From JBEIUO01 sp964549785 (GTDB lineage Bacteria > Planctomycetota > Phycisphaerae > Phycisphaerales > UBA1924): DNA of 9,834 nucleotides. Every line of letters starts with the position of its first letter. Within the stretch, counting starts at the first letter, position 1. The notes below the pieces were generated by a model. That model did not search any database. It was not told the origin of the DNA and saw only the letters and a program-made list of their open reading frames with translations. A program made the position numbers and the translations under genes. The stretch covers positions 1 to 9,834 of the forward strand of contig CAZJXA010000125.1 in assembly GCA_964549785.1 (NCBI GenBank), given 5' to 3'. Below are positions 1 through 7,851 of this stretch, one piece after another.

Positions 1-762
<762 letters not shown>

Positions 763-1085
763 AAACGGGTGTCTTTCCGTCGGCGACGCATCCGGATTGA
801 CCGGATCGTTGCCAACTGCCCTGGAACGATCGGCTCAGACTCGCCATGGTGGGGGCGGAAAGCCGCGGGCGGAGATTTCGAGCGATGAGAACGCAGGCAC
901 AGAACCGCCCGCATTCCCAGTTGCCCACCCCTGAGGGGTAAACGGGTTATGACTCAGCCGCCGCTCACCGGAATCGGACGAGCAACTCAGCGGCCCCGGC
1001 CACCAACCGGGAGGACCCAAGGATAGGCGGGGGGCCGGAAAGCGGATGGCGGGGAACGTGCGCGACAGAGAGAAGCCGGATGAGG
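763..1085 (-). other. Gap between acnA and rpsA with inverted repeats (probable rpsA leader)
   Basis: No convincing gene is seen here on either strand. Several inverted repeats are present: a 6-bp perfect hairpin (790-795 with 801-806, 5-base loop) ending 28 bases before the rpsA start; an 8-bp perfect repeat (865-872 with 905-912, 32-base loop); a tight ACCCC/GGGGT hairpin with a 3-base loop (927-939); and a 7-bp repeat (991-997 with 1031-1037). The last lies just after the acnA stop and could help end that transcript, but no T-run follows it. The others would lie in a leader RNA of rpsA if transcription starts above about 940. No known riboswitch or ribosomal-protein leader could be recognised by eye. 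Confidence 0.4.
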
Positions 1086-3890
1086 CTACACGGCGACTGG
1101 TTCATGCTTGCGGCTTTCGGCGAGCAGCCTGCGGAGGACGGTCTGGAGGACACCGCCGTTGCGGTAATACTCCGCCTCGACGGGCGTATCGATCCGGCAG
1201 AGGGTGCGGAACTCGATTTTGGTGCCGTCGAGGCGGGTGGCCACGATGCCGACTTTGCCGCGGGGTTCGACAAGGCCGGTGCTGGGCCCCTCGACGGGCA
1301 TGGCGAGGTGGATGTCGAAGGCTTCTTCGCCGGTCAGGCCCAAGGTCTTGGCGCTTTGCCCGTCCTCATAACACAGGGGCAAGACGCCCATGCCGACGAG
1401 GTTGCTGCGGTGGATTCGCTCGAACGATTCGGCGATGACGGCGCGGCAACCCAAGAGGAGGGTGCCCTTGGCGGCCCAGTCGCGCGATGAACCCATGCCG
1501 TAGTCCTTACCCGCCAGAATAATCAGTTGGGTTTCTTCGGCGATGTATTTGAGGGAGGCGTTAAAAATCCAGTCCACGGCGCCGCCGCCGGCCCGCGACA
1601 TATCCCGGGTCCAGCCCCCTTCCTTGATTTTCAAGGTGACGGGGTCGGTCGCGAGGACGTTTTTGACGCGGGGGTTGGCGAAGGTGCCGCGGGTCATGAT
1701 GCGGTCATTGCCGCGGCGGCTTCCGTACGAGTTGAAGTCGGCCTTGCGGACGCCGAGGGTTTTGAGGTAATCCCCCGCCGGGCTCTTTTCGGCGATGTCA
1801 CCTGCGGGCGAGATGTGGTCGGTGGTGACGGAGTCACCCAGCATGGCCAGGACGTGGGCGTTGCGGATCTTCTTGGGCAGGCCGGGCTTCTCGGTCATTC
1901 CGAGGAAGTACGGCGGGTGCTGAATGTAGGTGGATTCGACATCCCATGGGTAGAGTTCGCTCTTGGAGACCGGGACCCTGTTCCAAGTCGGGTTGCCCGT
2001 AAAGACGTCGGCGTAGCGTTTGCGGTATTGGTCGGCGCCGATGCATGTCGCCTTGATCTCCTGAACCTCGGCGTGCATCGGCCAGATGTCGCGGAGGAAC
2101 ACGGGCTTGCCGTCTTTGGAGATTCCCAGGGGCTCGGAAACCAGGTCGATTGCGGTGGAGCCCGCGATCGCGTAGGCCACGCACAAGGGGGGGCTGGCGA
2201 GGAAGTTGGCCTTCACCGAAGGATGCACGCGGCCCTCGAAGTTGCGGTTGCCTGACAGGACGCTCGAGACGGTAAGGTCGCCTTCCTTGATGGCGGATTC
2301 AACTTCGTCGGGGAGTGGTCCGCTGTTGCCGATGCATGTGGTACACCCGTAGCCCACGGTATAAAAACCGATGGCGTCGAGGTCTTCGGTGAGGCCGGCA
2401 CGGTCAAAGTAGTCTGTCACCACCATGCTGCCCGGCGCCAGACTGGTTTTGACCCAGGGCTTGCGGGTGAGGCCCAACGCGCGGGCTTTTCGGGCGACGA
2501 GGCCCGCCGCGAGCATGACGTCCGGGTTGCTCGTGTTCGTGCAACTGGTGATGGCGGCGATAACGACTGCGCCGTGGGTGATGCGGCTGATTTGCCCTGC
2601 GAATCCGCTGGCTTCGCCGTGCTTGACGGTGCCGAAGGATCCGAAGATGCGGTCGGCGGAGAGGCCGAAACTGGTGTTGCCCAGCGGCGCGGCAAGCGAT
2701 CTGAAAAACTCGCCCTTCATGTTTTTCAGTTCGATCCGGTCTTGCGGCCGCTTGGGGCCCGCGAGCGAGGGCTGGACGGTGGAGAGATCGAGTTCGAGGG
2801 TGTCGGTGAACTCGGGGTCGGGGGTGCCGGGCTGCCAGAAGAGTCCTTGGGCTTTGTAGTAGGCTTCCACCAGCGCGATCGTCTTTTCATCGCGGCCCGT
2901 GAGTCTCATGTAGCCGAGCGTCGCGGCGTCGACGGGGAAGAAGCCCATCGTCGCGCCGTATTCGGGGGCCATGTTGGCGATCGTGGCGCGGTCCGGGACT
3001 GACATGAACTCAAGGCCTTCACCGAAGAACTCGACGAACTTGTCAACCACACCCTTTTTTCGCAGCATCTGCGTAACGGTGAGCACCAGATCGGTGGCGG
3101 TCGAGCCTTCGGGAAGGCGGCCGCTGAGCCGAAAGCCGATGACCTCGGGCGTGAGCATGTAGATCGGTTGACCGAGCATGACGGCCTCGGCTTCGATGCC
3201 GCCCACGCCCCAACCCACGACTCCCATGCCGTTGATCATCGTGGTGTGGCTGTCGGTGCCCACACACGAGTCGGGATAGACCACGGCGTCGCCCGCACCG
3301 AACTTGGTCAGCACTCCATGCGCGAGATACTCGAGATTGACCTGGTGGACGATCCCGGTCGAGGGCGGCACCACCGAAAAATTCGAAAGGCTCTGCTGCC
3401 CCCACTTGAGGAACCGGTAGCGCTCGTTGTTACGCTCGAACTCGCGTTCGTTGTTGATGGTGAGGGCCGTGCTCGTGCCGAATGCATCGACCTGAACGCT
3501 GTGGTCGATGACGAGGTCGCACTTGACGAGCGGGTTGATCGCGTTGGGATCGCCGCCCAAATCTTTCATGGCCTCGCGCATGGCCGCGAGGTCAACCACG
3601 CATGGAACGCCGGTGAAGTCTTGCAGGATGACCCGACCGGGCATGAAGGGGATCTCGTGCTTCACCGGGCTTCGCGCGTTCCAGTTGGCGAGGCCAACGA
3701 CGTCATCGTCGGTCACGATGAAGCCGTCCACATGCCGGAGCATGGCTTCCAACAGGATGCGGATGGAAAAAGGCAACTTCTCAACGTGCCCCACCTTGGC
3801 CGCGCTGAGGGCGTGCAGGTCGTAATAGGTGTAGGAACCGAATTTCGTGGTGAGTGTCTTGCGGCTGTTGAAGGGGTTGAGAATGGCCAC
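1086..3890 (-). CDS. acnA: Aconitate hydratase A (aconitase, AcnA/IRP1 type)
   Basis: This cytoplasmic 4Fe-4S enzyme interconverts citrate and isocitrate through cis-aconitate in the TCA cycle. The 934-residue product has the length and domain order of the AcnA/IRP1 branch, with the swivel domain last. Visible hallmarks are DSCVGTDSHTTMINGMG (207-223), the first cluster cysteine in ITSCTNTSNPD (Cys450), the other two in GYGCTTCIGNSGP (Cys516, Cys519), GDSVTTDHISPAG (685-697), SYGSRRGNDRIM (721-732) and the swivel loop GSSRDWAAKG (800-809). The start is GTG at 3890, chosen because AGAGGA lies 7 bases upstream (3898-3903) and the N-terminus (FNSRKTLTTKFGSYTYYDL) aligns with where AcnA proteins normally begin. 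It is apparently monocistronic, with large gaps on both sides. No key residue is missing. Confidence 0.97.
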   Translation of the reverse strand: MAILNPFNSRKTLTTKFGSYTYYDLHALSAAKVGHVEKLPFSIRILLEAMLRHVDGFIVTDDDVVGLANWNARSPVKHEIPFMPGRVILQDFTGVPCVVDLAAMREAMKDLGGDPNAINPLVKCDLVIDHSVQVDAFGTSTALTINNEREFERNNERYRFLKWGQQSLSNFSVVPPSTGIVHQVNLEYLAHGVLTKFGAGDAVVYPDSCVGTDSHTTMINGMGVVGWGVGGIEAEAVMLGQPIYMLTPEVIGFRLSGRLPEGSTATDLVLTVTQMLRKKGVVDKFVEFFGEGLEFMSVPDRATIANMAPEYGATMGFFPVDAATLGYMRLTGRDEKTIALVEAYYKAQGLFWQPGTPDPEFTDTLELDLSTVQPSLAGPKRPQDRIELKNMKGEFFRSLAAPLGNTSFGLSADRIFGSFGTVKHGEASGFAGQISRITHGAVVIAAITSCTNTSNPDVMLAAGLVARKARALGLTRKPWVKTSLAPGSMVVTDYFDRAGLTEDLDAIGFYTVGYGCTTCIGNSGPLPDEVESAIKEGDLTVSSVLSGNRNFEGRVHPSVKANFLASPPLCVAYAIAGSTAIDLVSEPLGISKDGKPVFLRDIWPMHAEVQEIKATCIGADQYRKRYADVFTGNPTWNRVPVSKSELYPWDVESTYIQHPPYFLGMTEKPGLPKKIRNAHVLAMLGDSVTTDHISPAGDIAEKSPAGDYLKTLGVRKADFNSYGSRRGNDRIMTRGTFANPRVKNVLATDPVTLKIKEGGWTRDMSRAGGGAVDWIFNASLKYIAEETQLIILAGKDYGMGSSRDWAAKGTLLLGCRAVIAESFERIHRSNLVGMGVLPLCYEDGQSAKTLGLTGEEAFDIHLAMPVEGPSTGLVEPRGKVGIVATRLDGTKIEFRTLCRIDTPVEAEYYRNGGVLQTVLRRLLAESRKHEPVAV

Positions 3891-3897
3891 TTGGGTT

Positions 3898-3903
3898 TCC
3901 TCT
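3898..3903 (-). promoter_or_regulatory. Ribosome binding site of acnA
   Basis: Read on the minus strand this is AGAGGA, 7 bases before GTG 3890. It supports the GTG start, as no ATG exists at a suitable place. Confidence 0.6.
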
Positions 3904-3960
3904 TGCGGGCTTTCGGCGGTCGCTTAGCGCGAGCCGGTTGAGTACGGGATTCGGGAGTGA

Positions 3961-3966
3961 TTTATA
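3961..3966 (-). promoter_or_regulatory. Possible -10 box of the acnA promoter
   Basis: TATAAA on the minus strand, standing out in a GC-rich region and placed about 70 bases before the acnA start. The hexamer 17 bases upstream (ACGCTG) is a poor -35, so this rests on the -10 match and position only. Confidence 0.3.
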
Positions 3967-4266
3967 TCGGTCGGAACGTTGAACAGCGTCTCACAATAGA
4001 CGGAAACCTCACTCCCATCTCGGGTTCTCACGGCTGGTCCGTGCCCGAACCGTGCCGGCGATCTTCACGTCCGTCAAGTCCGGGTTTTGTTGACGAACGT
4101 GCATCGCGCTAGATTGTCGGGCCCCGACCAACCTCAAGTATGACGCGAATTTCTGCATCGGCGCAATTCCGCAAAGACTGGAGGCCGCGACATCGTCCAT
4201 GAACTCGGTGGGCCCGGGATCGATCGGCATTTCCGCATTCTAGGAGCGAAACGTGGCCCGGCGGGG

Positions 4267-5259
4267 TCATTCGAAAACCGGGCGGCAGGCAATCGTCCGC
4301 GTCGTGGCGTACTCGTGTACAACCGCCACATACCCCGCCCGCACGCTCGCGGCCCCGACTTGGCCGTCTTTGCGGAGGGCGTACGCGGTCACGTTGAAGT
4401 CGGGGCGACCGTCGGCGTCGAGCATGCGTCTCTCCTTCGTGCGCGCCGCCAGACGTTTGAGCGCGGCCAAGGCAGCCTCGGTCGCCGTCATCCCCGCCTC
4501 CATCCCCCTCACGGTTTCGTACCCGACACAGTTGTGCATCGATGATTCGCCCCGCCCGGTGGCTCCGGCCGAGCCGAACGCGTTATCCACGAACAATCCG
4601 GCCCCGACGATGGGGGTATCACCCACCCGTCCGGGGATTTTGTAGGACAAGCCGCTGGTGCTCGTGCATCCGAACAGATTTCCGGTGTCGTCGAGACCTG
4701 AAACATGGATGGTTCCCCAGGTGCGGGGAACGCTTGCCCCGGACACGCCGGCGTGCTGCATCCCGACGGTAGGGAAGCCCACACCCGCGTCCTTGGCCCG
4801 ACCAAAGTCGCTGCTCGCTTCGTTCGGCCCCAGCCAGGCGTCGCGGGTGCTGAGCGACGCCTTCCATTGCAGCCACGCCTCGCGGGCCTTCGGGGTAAGC
4901 AGGTCCTCGGTCGGAAATCCGACCTGACGGGCGAACCGGCCCGCGCCCTCACCGACCAAGAACGCGTGATCAGTTCGTCGCAGCACCTGGAGAGCCACCG
5001 CCGCGGCGTGGCGAACGGCCCGCAGTGCGCCGACCGCGCCCGCTTTGTGCAGAGGCCCGTCCATGACGGCGGCATCAAGTTCAACCTCGCCCTCCTCGTT
5101 CGGAAGCCCGCCGTAGCCAACCGTCATTTCCTCCGGGTCGTCTTCCACAAGCGCAACGCCGGCGACGATGGCGTCGAGCAGCGGAACTCCGGAGGCGGCG
5201 AGCAGGACGGCATGGTCGAGAGCAGGCTGACCGTTCCATGAAGCAATGAGGACGGGCAT
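4267..5259 (-). CDS. N(4)-(beta-N-acetylglucosaminyl)-L-asparaginase family hydrolase (glycosylasparaginase / isoaspartyl peptidase)
   Basis: This is an N-terminal-nucleophile (Ntn) hydrolase made as a 330-residue precursor that cuts itself before a threonine to give alpha and beta chains. Family members cleave the GlcNAc-Asn bond, L-asparagine or isoaspartyl dipeptides. The alpha part shows ALDHAVLLAASGVPLLDAIV and VGYGGLPNEEGEVELDAAVMDG (47-68). The nucleophile is Thr183 in TWGTIHVSGLDDTG; downstream come CTSTSGLSYKIPGRVGD (198-214, with the substrate-binding Arg211 and Asp214) and GAGLFVDNAFGSAGATGRGE (219-238). The classical HDTIG at the cleavage site is replaced by WGTIH, so the scissile bond is Gly-Thr, as in plant-type asparaginases, while the rest follows glycosylasparaginases. 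No signal peptide is seen, so it probably acts in the cytoplasm. ATG 5259 begins the usual first strand; its Shine-Dalgarno is poor. It stands alone between gaps of 161 and 376 bases. Family is firm; substrate is uncertain. Confidence 0.9.
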   Translation of the reverse strand: MPVLIASWNGQPALDHAVLLAASGVPLLDAIVAGVALVEDDPEEMTVGYGGLPNEEGEVELDAAVMDGPLHKAGAVGALRAVRHAAAVALQVLRRTDHAFLVGEGAGRFARQVGFPTEDLLTPKAREAWLQWKASLSTRDAWLGPNEASSDFGRAKDAGVGFPTVGMQHAGVSGASVPRTWGTIHVSGLDDTGNLFGCTSTSGLSYKIPGRVGDTPIVGAGLFVDNAFGSAGATGRGESSMHNCVGYETVRGMEAGMTATEAALAALKRLAARTKERRMLDADGRPDFNVTAYALRKDGQVGAASVRAGYVAVVHEYATTRTIACRPVFE

Positions 5260-5320
5260 GGGCGAGGATAGCGGGAGGTCAGCCGGAAAAGCATAAGTAG
5301 GAGCGAACGCAAGTCTCCAG

Positions 5321-5373
5321 CCCGCTCTGAGGAAGCGGGTGAAGGCGGACGTTCCGAATGATGCGGAGCATCA
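5321..5373 (-). terminator. Two tandem hairpins after the sigma operon (possible terminator)
   Basis: In the 161-base gap below the anti-sigma gene, two perfect hairpins follow each other: TGATGC/GCATCA with a 3-base loop (5359-5373) and CCCGCT/AGCGGG with a 7-base loop (5321-5339). Neither is followed by a T-run, so classical intrinsic termination is not shown. They could equally be 3' stabilising structures. Confidence 0.3.
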
Positions 5374-5420
5374 CAGCAAGCAGGCCTAGACCTCCGCACT
5401 GGTCCGAACGGAAGGCGCGG

Positions 5421-5945
5421 CTACCTCCGACCCAGCGGCAAGTGCGCCAGCACCATGTCGGCGGCCCGCACGGTGTCGGAACGGAGGAACGCGGCCTCTT
5501 GCAGGTAGGGGTCGTCGATCTGAGCCCGGAGGGCGGGCTCCGAATGCTCCGGCAGTCGGAATAACACCGAGGGGTCGAGCCCGAGACCGACGCCGCGCGA
5601 GGCCGAAAGACGACTCTCGGCCGGACCCACATGGGGCAGAAGCACCCAAATGCACGCGGCGAGCGCCAGGCACGCCGCCGCGAGCGCGGCCATGCGGCCC
5701 GGCGAGCGGAGCAACACGGCAACCACGGTTTCACGGCGATGCGGCACGGCGGCGATGCGCTCGGTGATCCGATGTGCGAGGTCCGCGGGCGGGCGTGCGA
5801 GCACGGCTTGGGACGACCGCAGAACACGATCGAGCTGGCGATGTCCCGAGATGAGAGCCTCGTGCTGAGCCGAGGCTCCGGGGGCGTTTGGTCGTCGGTC
5901 GTCCACCACAGCGGAAAGAAAGAGCGTGGTTCTGAGAGCGGTCAT
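5421..5945 (-). CDS. Probable anti-sigma factor, single-pass membrane protein
   Basis: The product has 174 residues. About 80 N-terminal residues, rich in Arg and His and presumably cytoplasmic, precede one hydrophobic segment (about 84-104, MAALAAACLALAACIWVLLP). About 70 residues would then lie outside the membrane, ending in a helix-prone tail (DDPYLQEAAFLRSDTVRAAD). It overlaps the upstream ECF sigma gene by ATGA, which points to translational coupling, and this position and topology are those of anti-sigma factors. No zinc-binding HxxxCxxC motif is present: the only cysteines (92, 98) are inside the membrane segment. The start is ATG 5945, fixed by a strong GGAGG 6 bases upstream (5952-5956); the same frame stays open further back only inside the sigma gene. 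No sequence family is recognised, so the role is inferred from context. Confidence 0.7.
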   Translation of the reverse strand: MTALRTTLFLSAVVDDRRPNAPGASAQHEALISGHRQLDRVLRSSQAVLARPPADLAHRITERIAAVPHRRETVVAVLLRSPGRMAALAAACLALAACIWVLLPHVGPAESRLSASRGVGLGLDPSVLFRLPEHSEPALRAQIDDPYLQEAAFLRSDTVRAADMVLAHLPLGRR

Positions 5946-6631
5946 GGTGTGCCTCCGAGAGCGGAACGGGCGAGAGTCGCGTCTGATGCGCGGATCGAAT
6001 CGCCCTTGGGATTGGGATCGGTGACAGACTCGGTGTCGGTGATGAACCCCGACTTGCGGGCGTGCGCGAGTAGAGCCTGCCGCGCCCTGAAGAGCGAAAC
6101 CCGCGAGCCGACTTCGCTCTTGCCCAGGACACGGGCGAGCTCGGCCATCGACAGATCTTCGACGTATCTCAGCCATAAGACGCGGTGCTGCTCCTCGTTG
6201 AGAACGCTGGCGGCAAGGCTCCATAATCTGGCGCCCGCGGCTTTCTCGTGCGTCGTGTCCGTCGACGATCTGCCGGGTGCATCTTCCAACGCGTCACCAC
6301 CGAGCATCTTCTTTCCCCGCCGGTGCCGGCTCACCGCCATCCGGCTGCCGATGGTGAAGAGCCAGGTCGAGAAACGCCACGCGGGGTCGTAACTCTCGAT
6401 GCGCTCCCAGGCTCTCAGAAAAGCATCTTGTGTGAGTTCGGCGGCGTCTTCCGCGGGGGAACCGCGGGAAACGAGAAAACTAAAGAGGCGTCCGTGAAAG
6501 CGGTTGACGAGTTCGGTAAAGGCGGGTCGGGATCCACGCTGCGCGGCGATAGCCAGATCCTCGGGGCTTTGCGAGGAAAGTTCCGCGGCTGCGGGTGTCG
6601 GGCGGTGTTCAGAGAAACGAATCGGCATCAT
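5942..6631 (-). CDS. RNA polymerase sigma factor, ECF (sigma-70 group 4) family
   Basis: The 229-residue product has only regions 2 and 4, as ECF sigma factors do. Region 2 spans about 25-105: DLAIAAQRGSRPAFTELVNR, then DAAELTQDAFLRAWERI (core binding) and FSTWLFTIGSRMAVSRHRR (-10 recognition). Region 4 spans about 138-190: LNEEQHRVLWLRYVEDLSMA, then ELARVLGKSEVGSRVSLFRARQAL, the helix-turn-helix that reads the -35. A 40-residue tail rich in Ser, Asp and Thr follows and is longer than usual. It starts 18 bases after the stop of the secreted-protein gene and overlaps the anti-sigma gene by 3 bases (ATGA). Two adjacent ATGs (6631 and 6628) can both serve; the first has the better spacing from GGA. 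An upstream ATG-AAA-TGA triplet overlaps this start. The regulon is unknown; self-regulation is suggested by a promoter-like site above the operon. Confidence 0.93.
   Translation of the reverse strand: MMPIRFSEHRPTPAAAELSSQSPEDLAIAAQRGSRPAFTELVNRFHGRLFSFLVSRGSPAEDAAELTQDAFLRAWERIESYDPAWRFSTWLFTIGSRMAVSRHRRGKKMLGGDALEDAPGRSSTDTTHEKAAGARLWSLAASVLNEEQHRVLWLRYVEDLSMAELARVLGKSEVGSRVSLFRARQALLAHARKSGFITDTESVTDPNPKGDSIRASDATLARSALGGTP
5952..5956 (-). promoter_or_regulatory. Ribosome binding site of the anti-sigma gene, inside the sigma gene
   Basis: GGAGG on the minus strand, 6 bases before ATG 5945 and inside the last codons of the sigma factor. It decides the start of the downstream gene in a frame open for another 93 codons upstream. 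Confidence 0.7.
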
Positions 6632-6649
6632 TTCATTCGTTCCGGCGTC

Positions 6650-7702
6650 CTAGCCGGGTGACGGGGTGTCGGAGTCTGAGCGGGTTGGCGGCCGTGGAAC
6701 AGACCGACCAGCCTCGGACCGCGCCTGCAGCGCTTCGAGCATTCTAATCAGCGCACCGCTCTCGTACGACATAGACAGCGAGAACGTGTCGCCTTCGGAC
6801 AGCATCGTGAGCGAGGAAGACCACCCGTTCACCAACTTCGACAGTTCCGGGCTATCACTCGCAGCGAGGCTGGAAAAGGCGAGGACGCCGCGGAGCATCT
6901 GCTCCATTTTCAACGCATCTTCGGGAGACCGCGTCTCGACCGTGCATTCGGCCCGCATCATTGCGGGAGTGTCACTCCCCCGCGGATCGGCATGCGACGA
7001 CCTGGTTTCACGCAGGTCGAAGGTGAAACTCTGCGCCTGTTTCAGCACGGTTGCGTCGGGCTTGAAGGCCGGGCACTGCCCCAGCCCCATCGCCGCCGCA
7101 AACAGCATCGACCCTTCGCCGGGGGGCGACGTCGACGCCGCAGCGGTTGACCCGATGCGGGCGTTGGCCACCCGAACGGCGGAAATCAGACGTGCTTCCG
7201 ACGGCGCAAGGAGCACCACCCGACGCGACGGCTTTAAGATCATTCGGGCGACGTACCAGCCGCGACCGTCCATCGTCCATCGCCATCCCTCGATCCCGTT
7301 CTCGAATTTGAGCAGCGCAAAGTCGGTGAAGCCCGCGGCAGGGATGGACCGCAATAAAGAATCGGCCGCGGCCGTCATCTCCACTGCGGCGACGCCGTCG
7401 TGGGTCCCGGGGTCACTACCAAAAACCGTGACGCCCAGAATATCCGTTGATGGATCTAGCCCAAACTGACTCTGAATCTGATCGATAAAGGGCGACGCCT
7501 CGGCGCGGGCAATCCGCTCGAAGTAACCACCAACTACGGAAGCCCGCACTGCCTCTAGGTCCGCGTGGACCACCCACTTCGCCGCGGGATCGACAATCGC
7601 AGGGTCGAGCGGGCCGGCGAGCGAAACCGATGGGCCGACGGCGACCGCGGCGGCACACACCGCAAGTAGACCGCGAAACATGGCAGAAGGGGAGCACCAC
7701 AT
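6650..7702 (-). CDS. Secreted protein of unknown function, first gene of the sigma operon
   Basis: No known domain is recognised. From ATG 7702 the product has 350 residues and begins with a signal peptide (hydrophobic GLLAVCAAAVAVGPSVSLA, likely cleavage before GPLDP near residue 30), so it is exported. The mature part starts with PAAKWVVHADLEAVRASVVG, then alternates predicted strands and helices (for example DILGVTVFGS, GVAAVEMTAAADSLL, SRRVVLLAPSEARLISAV) and ends in a Ser/Pro/Arg-rich tail (RSVPRPPTRSDSDTPSPG). Starts at 7702 and 7681 both give a signal peptide. A GTG at 7789 lies inside a promoter-like sequence and is unlikely. ATG 7702 is preferred for the GGGGG about 7 bases upstream; ATG 7681 has none. 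The gene ends 18 bases before the ECF sigma gene, so it is probably co-transcribed and may be a sensor, partner or target of that sigma/anti-sigma pair. Confidence 0.75.
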   Translation of the reverse strand: MWCSPSAMFRGLLAVCAAAVAVGPSVSLAGPLDPAIVDPAAKWVVHADLEAVRASVVGGYFERIARAEASPFIDQIQSQFGLDPSTDILGVTVFGSDPGTHDGVAAVEMTAAADSLLRSIPAAGFTDFALLKFENGIEGWRWTMDGRGWYVARMILKPSRRVVLLAPSEARLISAVRVANARIGSTAAASTSPPGEGSMLFAAAMGLGQCPAFKPDATVLKQAQSFTFDLRETRSSHADPRGSDTPAMMRAECTVETRSPEDALKMEQMLRGVLAFSSLAASDSPELSKLVNGWSSSLTMLSEGDTFSLSMSYESGALIRMLEALQARSEAGRSVPRPPTRSDSDTPSPG

Positions 7703-7771
7703 TAGAAAACCCCCGGAGGAAACTCGGACGGCACGGGCCCCTAACCGAATGGTCGGGGGACTGGATGTTTG

Positions 7772-7798
7772 TACGCTGGCAAGCCTCACCGGGTTACA
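7772..7798 (-). promoter_or_regulatory. ECF-type promoter-like sequence above the sigma operon
   Basis: The minus strand reads TGTAACC (7792-7798), 16 bases, then CGTA (7772-7775). This resembles the general ECF promoter form with an AAC core at -35 and CGT at -10, for example SigW-type TGAAAC/CGTA. It lies about 70 bases before ATG 7702, which suits self-activation by the operon's sigma factor. It is a single sequence match, not tested against background. Confidence 0.4.
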
Positions 7799-7801
7799 AA
7801 T

Positions 7802-7830
7802 GGCGATGCCGACATCCCCGCCGTATCGCC
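7802..7830 (-). terminator. Possible terminator hairpin after the porin gene
   Basis: A GGCGAT/ATCGCC inverted repeat (7802-7807 with 7825-7830), with two further pairs inside counting a G-U, lies 22 bases after the porin stop. Only a short ATTTGT follows, so termination is uncertain. It sits between the porin stop and the putative ECF promoter, where a terminator is expected. Confidence 0.3.
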
Positions 7831-7851
7831 GATGAAGTGACGGTGCGAGGC

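Larger units (their letters stand above)
3891..4266 (-). other. Gap upstream of acnA: likely promoter region, no clear gene
   Basis: The 376-base stretch lies between the asparaginase stop and the acnA start. A TATAAA box is seen at 3961-3966 (minus strand), about 70 bases before acnA, without a good -35 hexamer at 17 bases. An 8-bp perfect inverted repeat (3953-3960, gggagtga; 4009-4016, tcactccc) flanks this box and could be an operator or a leader stem. A 73-codon frame (4230-4009, ATG start) exists but has no good ribosome binding site, no recognisable domain and a weaker GC bias at third positions than its neighbours, so it is not called as a gene. Confidence 0.45.

Noticed and set aside
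763..1085. Cobalamin-type or other known riboswitch before rpsA
   Set aside because: Short GGGAA and CAACTG strings looked suggestive, but no B12 box or other complete conserved core is present.
1527..2255. 242-codon open frame on the plus strand inside acnA
   Set aside because: It lies fully opposite conserved aconitase sequence and has only the valine/glycine/aspartate-rich shadow composition.
3168..3941. 257-codon open frame on the plus strand opposite the acnA start
   Set aside because: It is rich in His, Asp and Val as expected from the reverse of AcnA codons and has no recognisable motif.
4009..4230. 73-codon minus-strand frame between asparaginase and acnA
   Set aside because: It has no Shine-Dalgarno, no domain, and weaker third-position GC than real genes here, and it runs into the repeat upstream of the acnA promoter. 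A small gene is not excluded.
5946..6224. N-terminal extension of the anti-sigma frame to 267 residues
   Set aside because: This part overlaps the ECF sigma gene in another frame, is Arg/Gly/Ser-rich shadow sequence, and a strong GGAGG marks ATG 5945 as the start.
5631..6392. 253-codon plus-strand frame across the sigma and anti-sigma genes
   Set aside because: It lies opposite the clear sigma region 2/4 coding sequence and has no domain of its own.
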